From assembly GCA_020638575.1 (NCBI GenBank), contig JACKIH010000003.1, forward strand, positions 291,501-355,500: 64,000 nucleotides of DNA, written 5' to 3'. The notes under the pieces were generated by a model, which was given only the letters and a program-made list of their open reading frames with translations, was not told where the DNA came from and did not search any database. The stretch is from Rhodospirillaceae bacterium. GTDB taxonomy: Bacteria; Pseudomonadota; Alphaproteobacteria; DSM-16000; Inquilinaceae. Positions 10,152-19,373 of this stretch are shown in pieces (position 1 is the stretch's first letter; every line of letters begins with the position of its first letter). A program made the translations under genes and the position numbers.

Positions 10152-11336
10152 ATGCTCGACTACATTCTGCCCTTCATCGTGGTTCTCAGCGTACTCGTGT
10201 TCGTGCACGAGCTGGGCCACTACCTGGCCGCCCGCATGTGCCGGGTACGGGTGGAGGTGTTCTCCATCGGCTTCGGCCCGGAACTGGTCGGCTTCAACGA
10301 TCGCGCCGGCACCCGCTGGAAGATCGGCGCCATGCCCTTGGGCGGCTATGTGAAGATGCTGGGCGACATGGACGCCAGTTCGCGGCCGGACAAGAACGCC
10401 GCCCGGCTGCCGGACGACGTGTGGGCGAGCGCCTTTCCCAACAAGTCGGTCGCCGCGCGGGCCTGGATCGTCGCGGCCGGCCCCTTGGCCAACTTCGCGT
10501 TTGCCGCGGTCGTGCTCGCCGTGCTGCTGGCGACCGACGGCCATCCGTTCCCGCGCTCCGAAGTGGGCGGCATCGTCGAAGGCTTCCCGGCTGCAGCCAG
10601 CGGTCTGCACGAAGGCGATCTGGTGACGGCGGTGGACGGCACGCCGGTGGAGCGGTTCATGGAGATTCCGGACCTGGTGCAGGCCGCCATGGGGCCCCGC
10701 TACCAGACCCGCGAAGACCGGCAGATCCTCGCCTACGAGGACTATCGCAATCTGGTGCGCGGGGTCGGCTTGCCGCCCATCATCCTCACCGTGAACCGGG
10801 ATGGCGACACCCTGGACATTTCCATCGTCCCGGTCGGCCGCTCGGTGATCGATTCCACCGGCCGCGAATTCCCGGTGTTCCGCATGGGGTTCATTGCGCC
10901 CACCGGACCTTTCGGCGTGCTGGAGTCCATGTGGCTCGGCCTCAGCGAAACCGCCTGGTTGACCGGGGCCACCTTCGACTCGGTGGGAGAGATCATCGCC
11001 GGCGACCGCGGATCGGAAGAGCTGGGCGGGCCGATCCGCATCGCCCAGATGTCGGGCGACGTGGCTCAGCTCGGCGTGGTGGCGCTGCTGTGGTTCATGG
11101 CCCTGTTGTCGGTCAACCTGGGGCTGATCAACCTGTTGCCCATACCCATTCTTGATGGCGGACACCTGCTCTTCTTAGGCGCAGAGGCCGCTTTGGGGCG
11201 CCCGCTCAGCGACCGTTTGCAAGAATATGGTTTCCGCATCGGGTTGGCTCTGGTACTAACCTTGATGGTGTTTGCGACCTGGAATGACTTGGCAAACCTG
11301 CAGGTTTTCGAGTTTCTTTCCGGGCTGATTTCTTGA
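10152..11336 (+). CDS. rseP: Site-2 zinc metalloprotease RseP
   Basis: This is an intramembrane protease of 394 residues that in model species cuts anti-sigma factors and remnant signal peptides. The zinc motif HELGH occupies residues 19-23 in the first membrane helix. The third ligand is D335 in PIPILDGGHLL in the last membrane region. One PDZ domain (EGFPAAASGLHEGDLVTAVDG) lies between; E. coli RseP has two, while many alphaproteobacteria have one. The gene sits between dxr and bamA, the usual place. Its presence beside bamA fits a role in envelope stress signalling, though no anti-sigma gene is visible here. Confidence 0.94.
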   Translation: MLDYILPFIVVLSVLVFVHELGHYLAARMCRVRVEVFSIGFGPELVGFNDRAGTRWKIGAMPLGGYVKMLGDMDASSRPDKNAARLPDDVWASAFPNKSVAARAWIVAAGPLANFAFAAVVLAVLLATDGHPFPRSEVGGIVEGFPAAASGLHEGDLVTAVDGTPVERFMEIPDLVQAAMGPRYQTREDRQILAYEDYRNLVRGVGLPPIILTVNRDGDTLDISIVPVGRSVIDSTGREFPVFRMGFIAPTGPFGVLESMWLGLSETAWLTGATFDSVGEIIAGDRGSEELGGPIRIAQMSGDVAQLGVVALLWFMALLSVNLGLINLLPIPILDGGHLLFLGAEAALGRPLSDRLQEYGFRIGLALVLTLMVFATWNDLANLQVFEFLSGLIS

Positions 11337-11364
11337 TGTCAGCAGTGCTGGTCCGGACAATCCC

Positions 11365-13689
11365 ATGATGTCGCTCCGTCGAACCTTTGCCGTAGCCCTG
11401 GCGGCCTTGTCCTGGTCGTTGTTCGGACTTCTCCCCGCACATGCGCAACTTGGCCTGCCAAACGACGCCATCGAGTCCATCGTGGTGCAGGGCAACCAGC
11501 GCATCGAGCAGTCCACCATCGAGAGCTACCTTACGGTGCAGCCGGGCGATCCGTTCGACCCGCGGGCCATCGAGCAGTCGCTCACCAGCCTCTTCCGCAC
11601 CGGGCTGTTCGCCGACGTGCAGTTCGACCGCCAGGGCCAGGTGCTGATCATCGACGTGGTCGAGAACCCGATCATCAATCGCATCAGCTTCGAAGGGAAC
11701 GACCGCATCGACGATGACCAGCTTCTGGCGGAAATCCAGTTGCGGCCGCGCGTCGTCTACACCCGTACCCGCGTGCAGAGCGACGTTTCCCGCGTCCAGG
11801 AGGTGTATCGCCGTTCCGGGCGCTTCGCCGCCACGGTGACGCCGGAGGTGATCCAGCTCGACCAGAACCGGGTCGATCTGGTGTTCACCGTCGACGAGGG
11901 GCCGCTGACCACCATCCGGTCCATCAGCTTCGTCGGCAACGAAGTGTTCAGCGACAGCGAGCTGGAGGAACAGATCCTCAGCGAGGAGTCGGGGCTGCTC
12001 GACTTCCTCAGCACCTCCGATACCTATGATCCCGATCGCCTGGCGGTCGACCGCGAGATGCTGCGCGATTTCTACCTCAGCGAAGGCTATGCCGATTTCC
12101 GCGTGGTGAGCGCGGTGGCGGAACTGACGCCCACCCAGGACGAGTTCTTCATCACCTTCACCGTCGAGGAAGGCCAGCGCTACACCTTCGGCAACATCGA
12201 TCTCCAATCGGAAATCCCCGACGTGGACACCGCGAGCCTGATGCCGCTGGTGGTGAGCGAGTCGGGCGAATACTTCTCCAACGACGATATCGACGAGACC
12301 ATCGATGTGCTGGGCGAGACGCTGGCCGACCAGCAGTATGCCTTCGCCGAGGTGACGCCGCGCATCCAGGTCGACCGGGAAAACGCCCTGGTCAACGTGG
12401 TCTACGACATCGACGAAGGCGCGCGCGTCTTCGTCGAGCGGATCGAAATCTCCGGCAATGTGCGCACGGTCGACAGCGTCATCCGCCGCGAGTTCGAACT
12501 GGTCGAAGGCGACCCGTTCAGCGCCTCGCGCATGCGCGCGTCGCAGGAGCGCATCGAAGCCCTCGGGTTCTTCGCCGACGTTACCGTGGACAACGTGCCC
12601 GGCTCGACGCCGGACCAGACGGTCATCCAGGTGACCGTGGAGGAGCAGAGCACCGGTGAGTTGCTGCTGGGCGGCGGCTATTCCAGCTACCAGGGGCCCA
12701 TCGGCCAGATCAGCCTGGAGGAGCGCAACCTGCTCGGCCGCGGCCAGCGCCTGCGCATCGCCGCCACCATCGGCGGCCGCACCCAGGAATTCGACCTGCG
12801 CTTCACCGAACCGCGGGTGTTCGATCGGCCGATTTCCGCCGGTGTCGAGGCGTTCCGCATCACCACCGACAACCAGGACGAAAGCTCCTACGACGAGTTC
12901 CGCTTCGGTTTCGGCCTCAACACCGGCTATCGCCTGGCACCGAACCTCTACCACACGGTGGAGTATCGCCTGCAGCAGGTGGAGATCACCGATGTGGGGG
13001 CCTCGGCCTCACGCCTGATCGCGCTGCAGGAGGGCGAGGAGATCACCTCGCTGATCGGCCACCAGTTGACCTATGACCAGCGCGACAGCCGGCTCCACCC
13101 GACCGAGGGCTACATCCTCACCCTCGGCAACGATTTCGCCGGCCTCGGCGGCGATACCCGGTTCATCCGCACGACCGCGTCCGGCAGCGTCTTCCTGCCG
13201 ATCTACACTCGCGATTACGTGCTCAATGTGCGGGGCGAGATGGGCTACATCGTCGGGCTGGGCGACGACGTGCGGATCACCGACCGCTTTTTCGTGGGCG
13301 GTCCCAACCTGCGCGGCTTCGAGGTGGGCGGCATCGGCCCCCGCGACCTGGCGACCGGCGACGCCATGGGCGGCAACACGTTTGCCGTCGGTACGGTGGA
13401 ACTGGCCTTCCCGCTGGGCGGGTTTGCCGAGGATCTCGGGTTCCGCGGCCGCACCTTCACCGACTTCGGCGTGCTGACGGGCACCGACGATGCCGACTTC
13501 ATCGACAACGGAGCCGGCGGCAACGCAATCAATCTGGTGGACGAAGCCTCGCTGCGCATGTCGGTCGGTGCCGGCCTGTCCTGGGATTCGCCCCTCGGAC
13601 CGGTCAATCTGGACATCGCGTTTCCGGTGCTGAGCGAGAGCTTCGACGAAGAACAGATGTTCTCCTTCAGCTTCGGCACGACCTTCTGA
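11365..13689 (+). CDS. bamA: Outer membrane protein assembly factor BamA
   Basis: The precursor has 774 residues with a signal peptide ending ...LLPAHA before QLG. Five POTRA domains span roughly residues 30-350 (IVVQGNQRIEQSTI, ISFEGNDRIDDDQL, ISFVGNEVFSDSEL, IEISGNVRTVDSVI). They are followed by a 16-strand barrel. The barrel carries the conserved loop motif PNLRGFEVGGIGPRD and ends in a terminal phenylalanine (FSFGTTF), the outer-membrane insertion signal. BamA is the core insertase for outer-membrane proteins. Either of two adjacent ATG codons (11365 or 11368) could start it. The following skp gene begins at the base after the bamA stop. Confidence 0.96.
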   Translation: MMSLRRTFAVALAALSWSLFGLLPAHAQLGLPNDAIESIVVQGNQRIEQSTIESYLTVQPGDPFDPRAIEQSLTSLFRTGLFADVQFDRQGQVLIIDVVENPIINRISFEGNDRIDDDQLLAEIQLRPRVVYTRTRVQSDVSRVQEVYRRSGRFAATVTPEVIQLDQNRVDLVFTVDEGPLTTIRSISFVGNEVFSDSELEEQILSEESGLLDFLSTSDTYDPDRLAVDREMLRDFYLSEGYADFRVVSAVAELTPTQDEFFITFTVEEGQRYTFGNIDLQSEIPDVDTASLMPLVVSESGEYFSNDDIDETIDVLGETLADQQYAFAEVTPRIQVDRENALVNVVYDIDEGARVFVERIEISGNVRTVDSVIRREFELVEGDPFSASRMRASQERIEALGFFADVTVDNVPGSTPDQTVIQVTVEEQSTGELLLGGGYSSYQGPIGQISLEERNLLGRGQRLRIAATIGGRTQEFDLRFTEPRVFDRPISAGVEAFRITTDNQDESSYDEFRFGFGLNTGYRLAPNLYHTVEYRLQQVEITDVGASASRLIALQEGEEITSLIGHQLTYDQRDSRLHPTEGYILTLGNDFAGLGGDTRFIRTTASGSVFLPIYTRDYVLNVRGEMGYIVGLGDDVRITDRFFVGGPNLRGFEVGGIGPRDLATGDAMGGNTFAVGTVELAFPLGGFAEDLGFRGRTFTDFGVLTGTDDADFIDNGAGGNAINLVDEASLRMSVGAGLSWDSPLGPVNLDIAFPVLSESFDEEQMFSFSFGTTF

Positions 13690-14283
13690 TTGGCGCAGGT
13701 GGGCAAGCTTCTCGCCGCACTCATCCTGGGGCTGGCCTGCTGGCAGGGGGCCAGCTTCGGCGTCGGCCGCGCCCAGGCCCAGGACGCGCCGATCGCCGCC
13801 AGCGGCATCATCGTCGTCGATTTCCAGGCCGCCCTCCGCCGGTCCAGTGCCGCCCAGTCGATCCAGCAGCAGATCGATGCCGCCCGCGACGTCTACCAGG
13901 AACGCTTCGGCGCCATGGAGACCGACCTGCGCGAGGAAGAGCTCGCCCTCAGCGAGGCGCGCGACGACCTGAGCGAAGAGGAGTTCGCCGAGCGCCGCCG
14001 CGAGCTGGAACAGCGGGTCCTGGATGCGCAGCGCGCGGTGCAGGAAGGCCGTGGCGCCCTGGATCAGGCGATGGCCAACGGCATGGGCCAAGTGCGCTCG
14101 GTCATGTTCGAGGTGATCGCCGCCATCGCCGATGCCGAAGACGCACTGATCGTGCTGGATAAGGCCCACGTTATCTTGGTAAGTCAGGGGCTCGACAGAA
14201 CCGATCTGGTGGTCGAGCGCCTGAACGAGCGCCTGCCGAGCGTTGAATTAACCGGCCTCGACGACCTGGCGGGGGACCCCTAG
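13690..14283 (+). CDS. skp: OmpH/Skp-family periplasmic chaperone
   Basis: The product is a 197-residue secreted protein with a hydrophobic signal (LLAALILGLACW) and likely cleavage after AQA near residue 30. The body begins with IIVVDFQAALRRSSAAQ, the OmpH/Skp opening. A long charged coiled-coil stretch follows (EERFGAMETDLREEEL to RRRELEQRVLDAQRAV), and then a short C-terminal beta return. Skp-type trimers hold unfolded outer-membrane proteins in the periplasm for BamA. The start is either the TTG abutting the bamA stop or a GTG at 13699; no ATG is available, so translation probably depends on bamA. Confidence 0.85.
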   Translation: MAQVGKLLAALILGLACWQGASFGVGRAQAQDAPIAASGIIVVDFQAALRRSSAAQSIQQQIDAARDVYQERFGAMETDLREEELALSEARDDLSEEEFAERRRELEQRVLDAQRAVQEGRGALDQAMANGMGQVRSVMFEVIAAIADAEDALIVLDKAHVILVSQGLDRTDLVVERLNERLPSVELTGLDDLAGDP

Positions 14284-14414
14284 CATCGCCTGCGGAGTCC
14301 CGTGCAAGGGCAGGGACGGGGCCGAAATGGGGATCGCGTCTTGCGTCCGGTGCTAAGCCATTGTTCCGTGGGTGCGCTGCGCCCGGCGGCGACTTGAAGA
14401 GGAGTGGAGGAGCA

Positions 14415-14888
14415 ATGGATGGCTCCGTGACCGGCGAGACGGTGCCGGTCGTCGACATCAAGCGGGTGATGGAGATGATCCCACACCGCTATCCGATGCT
14501 GCTGGTCGACCGCGTCGTCGATGTGGTGCCCAATGTCAGCGCCGTCGGCATCAAGAACGTCTCGGCCAACGAGCAATTCTTCCAGGGCCACTTCCAGGAC
14601 CATCCGGTGATGCCGGGGGTGCTGATTATCGAAAGCATGGCGCAGACCGCGGCCGTGCTGGTGGTGGCAACGCTGGGCGACGCGGCCGCCAAGCGCCTGG
14701 TCTACTTCATGTCGATCGACGGCGCCCGGTTCCGGCGGCCGGTCACGCCGGGCGATTCCATGCGTATCTTGGTGCGCAAGGTCCAGCACCGGCGCAATGT
14801 CTGGAAGTTCTTCGGTGAAGCCAAGGTGGACGATATGAACTGCGCCGAAGCATCGTTCGCCGCCATGATCCTCGACCATCAAGTGTGA
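14415..14888 (+). CDS. fabZ: 3-hydroxyacyl-[acyl-carrier-protein] dehydratase FabZ
   Basis: FabZ dehydrates 3-hydroxyacyl-ACP in fatty acid elongation and balances flow between fatty acids and lipid A. The ATG at 14415 has GGAGG five bases upstream and gives 157 residues. The hot-dog fold motifs are IPHRYPMLLVDRV and the catalytic histidine segment FFQGHFQDHPVMPGVLIIES. An upstream in-frame ATG at 14361 lacks a ribosome site. In most alphaproteobacteria lpxD lies between skp and fabZ; here only 131 noncoding bases separate them. fabZ is followed by lpxA after one base. Confidence 0.95.
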   Translation: MDGSVTGETVPVVDIKRVMEMIPHRYPMLLVDRVVDVVPNVSAVGIKNVSANEQFFQGHFQDHPVMPGVLIIESMAQTAAVLVVATLGDAAAKRLVYFMSIDGARFRRPVTPGDSMRILVRKVQHRRNVWKFFGEAKVDDMNCAEASFAAMILDHQV

Positions 14889-14889
14889 T

Positions 14890-15705
14890 ATGCCCGACTC
14901 CATTCACCCCACCGCCATCGTTGAAGACGGGGCGGTAATCCCCGCCAGTGCCCGTATCGGCCCCTATTGCATGGTCGGTGCCAACGTAACTTTGGGCGAG
15001 GGCGTGGTGCTGGCCAACCATGTCAGCCTGCGCGGCGACATCACGCTGGGCGACCGCGTCCACGTCTACCCCAACGCCGTCCTCGGCGAGCCGCCGCAGA
15101 TCTACGGCGGCGACCCCAATCCCGGGCGCCTGGAGGTGGGGGCGGACACGGTGATCCGCGAGCACGTGACCCTCAATCTCGGCTCCTCGCGCCAGGACAG
15201 GCTCACGCGCATCGGCACCGCCTGCATGCTGATGGCCGGCTCCCATGTGGGCCACGACTGCGTGGTGGGCAACCATGTCATCATGGCCAACAACGCCACG
15301 CTCGGCGGCCACGTCACGCTCGGCAACCACGTCTTCGTCGGCGGGCTGAGCGCGCTGCACCAGCGCGTTCGCGTGGGCGACCATGCCTTCATCGGCGGCA
15401 TGACCGGGGTGGAGCAGGACGTGATCCCCTTCGGCATGGTCACGGGCGACCGCGGCCGGCTCGATGGCCTCAACGTGGTCGGCCTGAAGCGCCGCGGCTA
15501 CACCCATCCTGCCATCCACCGCCTCAGGGCGGTCTACCGCGCCCTGTTCCTCGATCCGCAGCCCTGGGCGGAGCGGCTCGCGGCGGTGCGGTCGGCCCAC
15601 GGCAGCGAAAGCGATGTCGCCGCCATCCTCAGCTTCATCGATGCCGGCTCACAGCGCGGCATCATGAAGGCCCGCCGCGGATCCCAGCACGATGACCCAG
15701 ACTAG
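14890..15705 (+). CDS. lpxA: Acyl-[ACP]--UDP-N-acetylglucosamine O-acyltransferase
   Basis: LpxA starts lipid A synthesis by acylating UDP-GlcNAc. The 271-residue protein is a left-handed beta-helix with hexapeptide repeats (IGPYCMVGANVTLGEGV, VHVYPNAVLGEPPQ). The likely catalytic histidine is in MAGSHVGHDCVVGNH, and NATLGGHVTLGNHVFVGG follows. The C-terminal helical domain includes GLNVVGLKRRGY, typical of LpxA and different from LpxD. Its end overlaps lpxI by 14 bases. It is the only hexapeptide acyltransferase in this cluster, so the LpxD step is encoded elsewhere. Confidence 0.95.
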   Translation: MPDSIHPTAIVEDGAVIPASARIGPYCMVGANVTLGEGVVLANHVSLRGDITLGDRVHVYPNAVLGEPPQIYGGDPNPGRLEVGADTVIREHVTLNLGSSRQDRLTRIGTACMLMAGSHVGHDCVVGNHVIMANNATLGGHVTLGNHVFVGGLSALHQRVRVGDHAFIGGMTGVEQDVIPFGMVTGDRGRLDGLNVVGLKRRGYTHPAIHRLRAVYRALFLDPQPWAERLAAVRSAHGSESDVAAILSFIDAGSQRGIMKARRGSQHDDPD

Positions 15706-16528
15706 GCTCGCCCTGGTGGCCGGCGGCGGCGACCTGCCGCGGCGGCTGATCGAGGCATGCCGCCAGCAGGATCGGCCGGTGTTCGTGCTGGCGTTCAACC
15801 GATTCACCGATGCGGAAACGGTGGAGGGTGTTGAGCACGCCTGGTGCCGCCTCGGTGCTGCCAAGCGGATCGCCGATTTGTTCGCCGAGTGGTCGGTGGA
15901 GGACGTGTGCTTCGCCGGCCACTTCCGGCGTCCCGGCTTGATGGAGCTGGCGCCCGATGGCGAAGCCATGCGGTTCCTCCTCAAGGTGGGCTGGCGCAGC
16001 CTCGGCGATGCCGGGCTGATGGACGCCATCGCGGCGGAACTGGAGGAGCGCGGCTACCGTGTGATCGCGCCCCAGGACGTCCTCGGCGACCTGCTCAGCA
16101 CGGAAGGGTGCTACACCCGCGCCGCACCGGACGATGGCGCCTGGGAGGATATCGGCCGCGGCCGCCAAGTGGCCCGCGTCCTCGGCACCGCCGATGCCGG
16201 CCAAGGGGTTGTGGTGCAGCAAGGTGTGGTGCTGGCCATCGAAGCGGCGGAAGGCACCGATGCCATGTTGGCGCGCTGCGGCGAGCTCAGCCGCGAGGGG
16301 CCGGGCGGCGTGCTGGTGAAGGTGCGCCGCCCGCAGCAGGACGACCGTGTCGACTTGCCGACCGTCGGCATCGACACCATTCGCGCCGCCGCTGCCGCCG
16401 GCTTGCGCGGCGTTGCGGTGGAGGCGGGGGGAGCCGTCCTGGTGGACCATGATGCGCTGGTGGCACTGGCCGATGAATTGGGGCTGTTCGTGGTCGGCCT
16501 GCCGGCAGACGATCCGCCGCCGTCGTGA
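15692..16528 (+). CDS. lpxI: UDP-2,3-diacylglucosamine pyrophosphatase LpxI
   Basis: This 278-residue DUF1009 protein is the alphaproteobacterial replacement for LpxH. It cleaves UDP-2,3-diacylglucosamine to lipid X and UMP. Visible landmarks are the N-terminal LALVAGGGDLPRRLIEAC, the central CFAGHFRRPG, and the C-terminal catalytic domain with GQGVVVQQGVVLAIEA, GTDAMLARC and VLVKVRRPQQDDRVDLPTVG. The last contains conserved acidic residues that bind metal in characterised LpxI. It overlaps lpxA by 14 bases and lpxB by four, placing it exactly between the enzymes that supply and use its substrate and product. Confidence 0.93.
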   Translation: MTQTRLALVAGGGDLPRRLIEACRQQDRPVFVLAFNRFTDAETVEGVEHAWCRLGAAKRIADLFAEWSVEDVCFAGHFRRPGLMELAPDGEAMRFLLKVGWRSLGDAGLMDAIAAELEERGYRVIAPQDVLGDLLSTEGCYTRAAPDDGAWEDIGRGRQVARVLGTADAGQGVVVQQGVVLAIEAAEGTDAMLARCGELSREGPGGVLVKVRRPQQDDRVDLPTVGIDTIRAAAAAGLRGVAVEAGGAVLVDHDALVALADELGLFVVGLPADDPPPS

Positions 16529-17700
16529 CCGATCGCCCCCCCTACCGCATCGCGCTGGTGGCGGGTGAGCCTTCGGGCGATGCGCTGGGGGCGGCTCTGA
16601 TCCCGGCATTGCGGGAGCGGGCACGAGGACCGGTGGAATTCCTCGGTGTCGCCGGCCCGCAAATGTGCGCCCAAGGCATGACGAGCCTGTTTGCCATGTC
16701 CGACCTCACCTTGATGGGGCTGGCGGAGGTGGTACCGGCCATCCCAAAGGTGTTGCGCCGGCTGCGCCGGACGGCCCGCGCCGTCGAAGCGTGGCAGCCG
16801 CACGCCGTCGTCACCATCGATGCGCCGGACTTCTGTTTCCGCCTGGCCAAACGGCTGCACGGGCGTACCGCCGGCCCGCTGATCCACTACGTCGCTCCCA
16901 CCGTGTGGGCTTGGCGGCCCGGACGGGCGCGCAGGATCGCCGGGCGCTTCGACCACCTGCTGACGCTGCTGCCCTTCGAGCCGCCCTATTTCCAGCGGGA
17001 AGGGCTGGCGGCCACCTTTGTCGGCCATCCGGTGGCGGAGCGGGTCGGTCCGCCGGCCGACGGCGGCGCTTTCCGGGAACGCCATGGCATCGCCGCCGAG
17101 GCGCCGGTGCTGTGCGTGCTTCCCGGAAGCCGCTCGGGCGAAGTGCGCCGGCTGCTGCCGCCATTCGGCGAAGCGGTTGCCCGGCTCGCAAGCCGTTTCC
17201 CCGGACTGCGCATCGTCATTCCCACGCTGGGCCACATGGCGGACCGGGTGGCGGCAGCGGTCTCGGACTGGCCGGGCGCACCGGTGGTGGTCGGACCGGA
17301 CGAAAAGGCCGGGGCCTTTGCCGCGTCCACCGTGGCGCTGGCGGCGTCGGGCACCGTCTCGCTGGAATTGGCCTTGGCCGGATTGGCCCAGGTGATCGCC
17401 TACCGGGTCAATGCGCTGTCCGCGGTGATTGCCCGGCGCCTCCTCGTCACCCGATGGGTGAGCCTGGTCAACATCCTGGCCGATGCGACCGTGGTTCCCG
17501 AGCTGCTGCAGGAGAACTGCACGCCCGCCAAGCTGGAGGCGGCTGTGGCGCCGTTGCTGGCCGATCCGCTGGCACGCCGAGCGCAGATCGGCAAAGCGGC
17601 CGCAAGCGTGGCCAAGCTGCACGCACCCGGCGGCAACGCCAGCCGGGCCGCGGCAGATGTGGTGTTCGGACTGATCGAAGAGCGCTCCCGCAGCGCCTGA
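16525..17700 (+). CDS. lpxB: Lipid-A-disaccharide synthase
   Basis: LpxB joins lipid X to UDP-2,3-diacylglucosamine to form the lipid A disaccharide. The 391-residue protein is a GT-B glycosyltransferase of family GT19. It begins IALVAGEPSGDALGAALI and contains GLAEVVPAIPKVLRR, DAPDFCFRLAKRL, HYVAPTVWAWRPGRA and the UDP-site segment ALAASGTVSLELALAG. It overlaps lpxI by four bases and closes the long plus-strand supercluster. No clear intrinsic terminator follows; the next genes converge from the minus strand. Confidence 0.96.
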   Translation: MTDRPPYRIALVAGEPSGDALGAALIPALRERARGPVEFLGVAGPQMCAQGMTSLFAMSDLTLMGLAEVVPAIPKVLRRLRRTARAVEAWQPHAVVTIDAPDFCFRLAKRLHGRTAGPLIHYVAPTVWAWRPGRARRIAGRFDHLLTLLPFEPPYFQREGLAATFVGHPVAERVGPPADGGAFRERHGIAAEAPVLCVLPGSRSGEVRRLLPPFGEAVARLASRFPGLRIVIPTLGHMADRVAAAVSDWPGAPVVVGPDEKAGAFAASTVALAASGTVSLELALAGLAQVIAYRVNALSAVIARRLLVTRWVSLVNILADATVVPELLQENCTPAKLEAAVAPLLADPLARRAQIGKAAASVAKLHAPGGNASRAAADVVFGLIEERSRSA

Positions 17701-17736
17701 GAGGCCGCGTCGCGGTGCCGGTGGCCGGCGCCGGTG

Positions 17737-17976
17737 TCAGATGACGATGGCAAGCCAGGCGGCTGCCACCAGCACCACCGCAACCACACCGGCCTGGCGG
17801 GTGCGCTGGGCAGCCGGTGCCCGGTTGTCGTTGGCCGGATGGGGCAGGTGGCGCCAGCGGGCGCGGGCCACCACCGTCCGGCTGGTCACCACCAGCGGCA
17901 GACGTTGCCAAGCCTGACGGCGCGGCCGCGGCCGCGGACGCCGCGCCCAGGCGAGTTTCAATCGATCAACGCTCAT
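17737..17976 (-). CDS. Small membrane-anchored hypothetical protein
   Basis: This possible gene encodes 79 residues: a very basic, Arg/Pro-rich front ([14 protein letters not shown]), a PANDNRAP motif, and a single C-terminal hydrophobic segment ([18 protein letters not shown]) ending at the stop. Its ATG lies inside the last codons of gltA (ATGAGCGTTGA, 11-base overlap), so it could be translated by coupling after gltA. PANDNR-type motifs recur in short alphaproteobacterial proteins of unknown role. I do not recognise a family. A chance reading frame in GC-rich DNA is possible, but the tail anchor and the overlap favour a real gene. Confidence 0.45.
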   Translation of the reverse strand: MSVDRLKLAWARRPRPRPRRQAWQRLPLVVTSRTVVARARWRHLPHPANDNRAPAAQRTRQAGVVAVVLVAAAWLAIVI

Positions 17977-19291
17977 CCAGCGGCACGTACACCCGTTGCG
18001 TCGCCCCGCTGTAAAGCTGGCGGGGGCGCCCGATCTTCTGCACCGGATCTTCGATCATTTCCTTCCACTGGGCAATCCATCCCACGGTGCGCGCCAGCGC
18101 AAACAGCACGGTGAACATCGATGTCGGGAAGCCCATCGCCCGCAGCGTGATCCCCGAATAGAAGTCCACGTTGGGGAACAGCTTGCGATCGACGAAGTAC
18201 TCGTCCTCCAGCGCGATGCGTTCCAGCTCCTGGGCGATCTTGAGCAGCGGCTCGTTGGTGACGCCCACGATGTCCAGCACCTCGTGGCAGGATTTGCTCA
18301 TCACGGCCGCCCGCGGGTCGTAGTTCTTGTAGACCCGGTGGCCGAAGCCCATCAGGCGGAACGGATCGGCCGGATCCTTGGCGCGGGCGATGAACTCCGG
18401 GATGCGGTCCGGCGAGCCGATCTGCTCCAGCATCTTCAGCACCGCCTCGTTGGCGCCGCCATGGGCGGGTCCCCACAAGGATGCAATGCCGGCGGCGATG
18501 CAGGCGAACGGGTTGGCGTGCGACGACCCGGCGATGCGCACCGTGGAGGTCGACGCGTTCTGCTCGTGGTCGGCGTGCAGGATGAACAGGCGGTCCATGG
18601 CTTTCGCCATCGCCGGGTTCACGTGATAGGGCTCTGCCGGCACGGCAAACAACATGTGCAGGAAGTTCTCCGCGTAGCTCAGGTCGTTGCGCGGATAGAC
18701 GAACGGCTCGCCCTTGGAGAACTTGTAGGCCATCGCCGAGATGGTCGGCATCTTGGCGATCAGGCGGTGCGAGGCGATCAGGCGCTGCTGCGGATCGCGG
18801 ATATCGGTGCTGTCGTGGTAGAAGGCCGCCAGCGCGCCGGTGACGCCGCAAAGGATTGCCATGGGGTGGGCGTCGTTGCGGAACCCGTCGTAAAACCCGC
18901 GCAACTTTTCGTGGACCATGGTGTGGCGCGAGATGGTGCGGACGAACTTGTTCTTCTCCGCCACGTTCGGCAGCTCGCCGTGCAACAGGAGGTAGCAGAC
19001 CTCCATGAAATCGCTCTTCTCGGCCAGATCGGTGATCGTATAGCCGCGGTGCAGCAAGATTCCCTGGTCGCCGTCGATGTAGGTAATTCGACTATCGCAT
19101 GAGCCGGTTGAAGTATAGCCGGGATCATACGTAAACATACCGGTGTCACGGTACAAGTTTCGTATATCGATGACGCTGGGGCCAACAGTTCCGTTGAGAA
19201 CCGGATAGGTGAAAGTCTTGCCGGTTCTATTGTCGATCAAGGTCACAGTATCTTCCGCCGCGTCATTTGCAGCGGTATGAACCTGAGTCAT
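17966..19291 (-). CDS. gltA: Citrate synthase (type II)
   Basis: Citrate synthase condenses oxaloacetate and acetyl-CoA in the TCA cycle. The 441-residue product has the large type II form with an N-terminal domain ([18 protein letters not shown]). Catalytic regions are [41 protein letters not shown] and, near the end, [14 protein letters not shown]. The ATG at 19291 ([10 protein letters not shown]) is preceded by AAAGGA. Longer in-frame starts lack conservation and reach back toward gltX. It lies 82 bases downstream of gltX on the same strand. The pdh operon in this window supplies its acetyl-CoA. Confidence 0.96.
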   Translation of the reverse strand: MTQVHTAANDAAEDTVTLIDNRTGKTFTYPVLNGTVGPSVIDIRNLYRDTGMFTYDPGYTSTGSCDSRITYIDGDQGILLHRGYTITDLAEKSDFMEVCYLLLHGELPNVAEKNKFVRTISRHTMVHEKLRGFYDGFRNDAHPMAILCGVTGALAAFYHDSTDIRDPQQRLIASHRLIAKMPTISAMAYKFSKGEPFVYPRNDLSYAENFLHMLFAVPAEPYHVNPAMAKAMDRLFILHADHEQNASTSTVRIAGSSHANPFACIAAGIASLWGPAHGGANEAVLKMLEQIGSPDRIPEFIARAKDPADPFRLMGFGHRVYKNYDPRAAVMSKSCHEVLDIVGVTNEPLLKIAQELERIALEDEYFVDRKLFPNVDFYSGITLRAMGFPTSMFTVLFALARTVGWIAQWKEMIEDPVQKIGRPRQLYSGATQRVYVPLDER

Positions 19292-19343
19292 ATGTCGGTC
19301 CTTTCGTTCCCCGCGCGGGCGGGAGCCCCGGGTCCAAACGATG

Positions 19344-19371
19344 GCCATATCGTAGTGGGCAGGCGCAGCAA
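19344..19371 (-). promoter_or_regulatory. Possible gltA promoter
   Basis: On the minus strand, TTGCTG (19366-19371) is separated by 16 bases from TATGGC (19344-19349), about 50 bases upstream of the gltA ATG and just inside the gltX-gltA spacer. The -10 box is weak, so this is only a candidate; gltA may also be read through from gltX. Confidence 0.3.
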
Positions 19372-19373
19372 GA

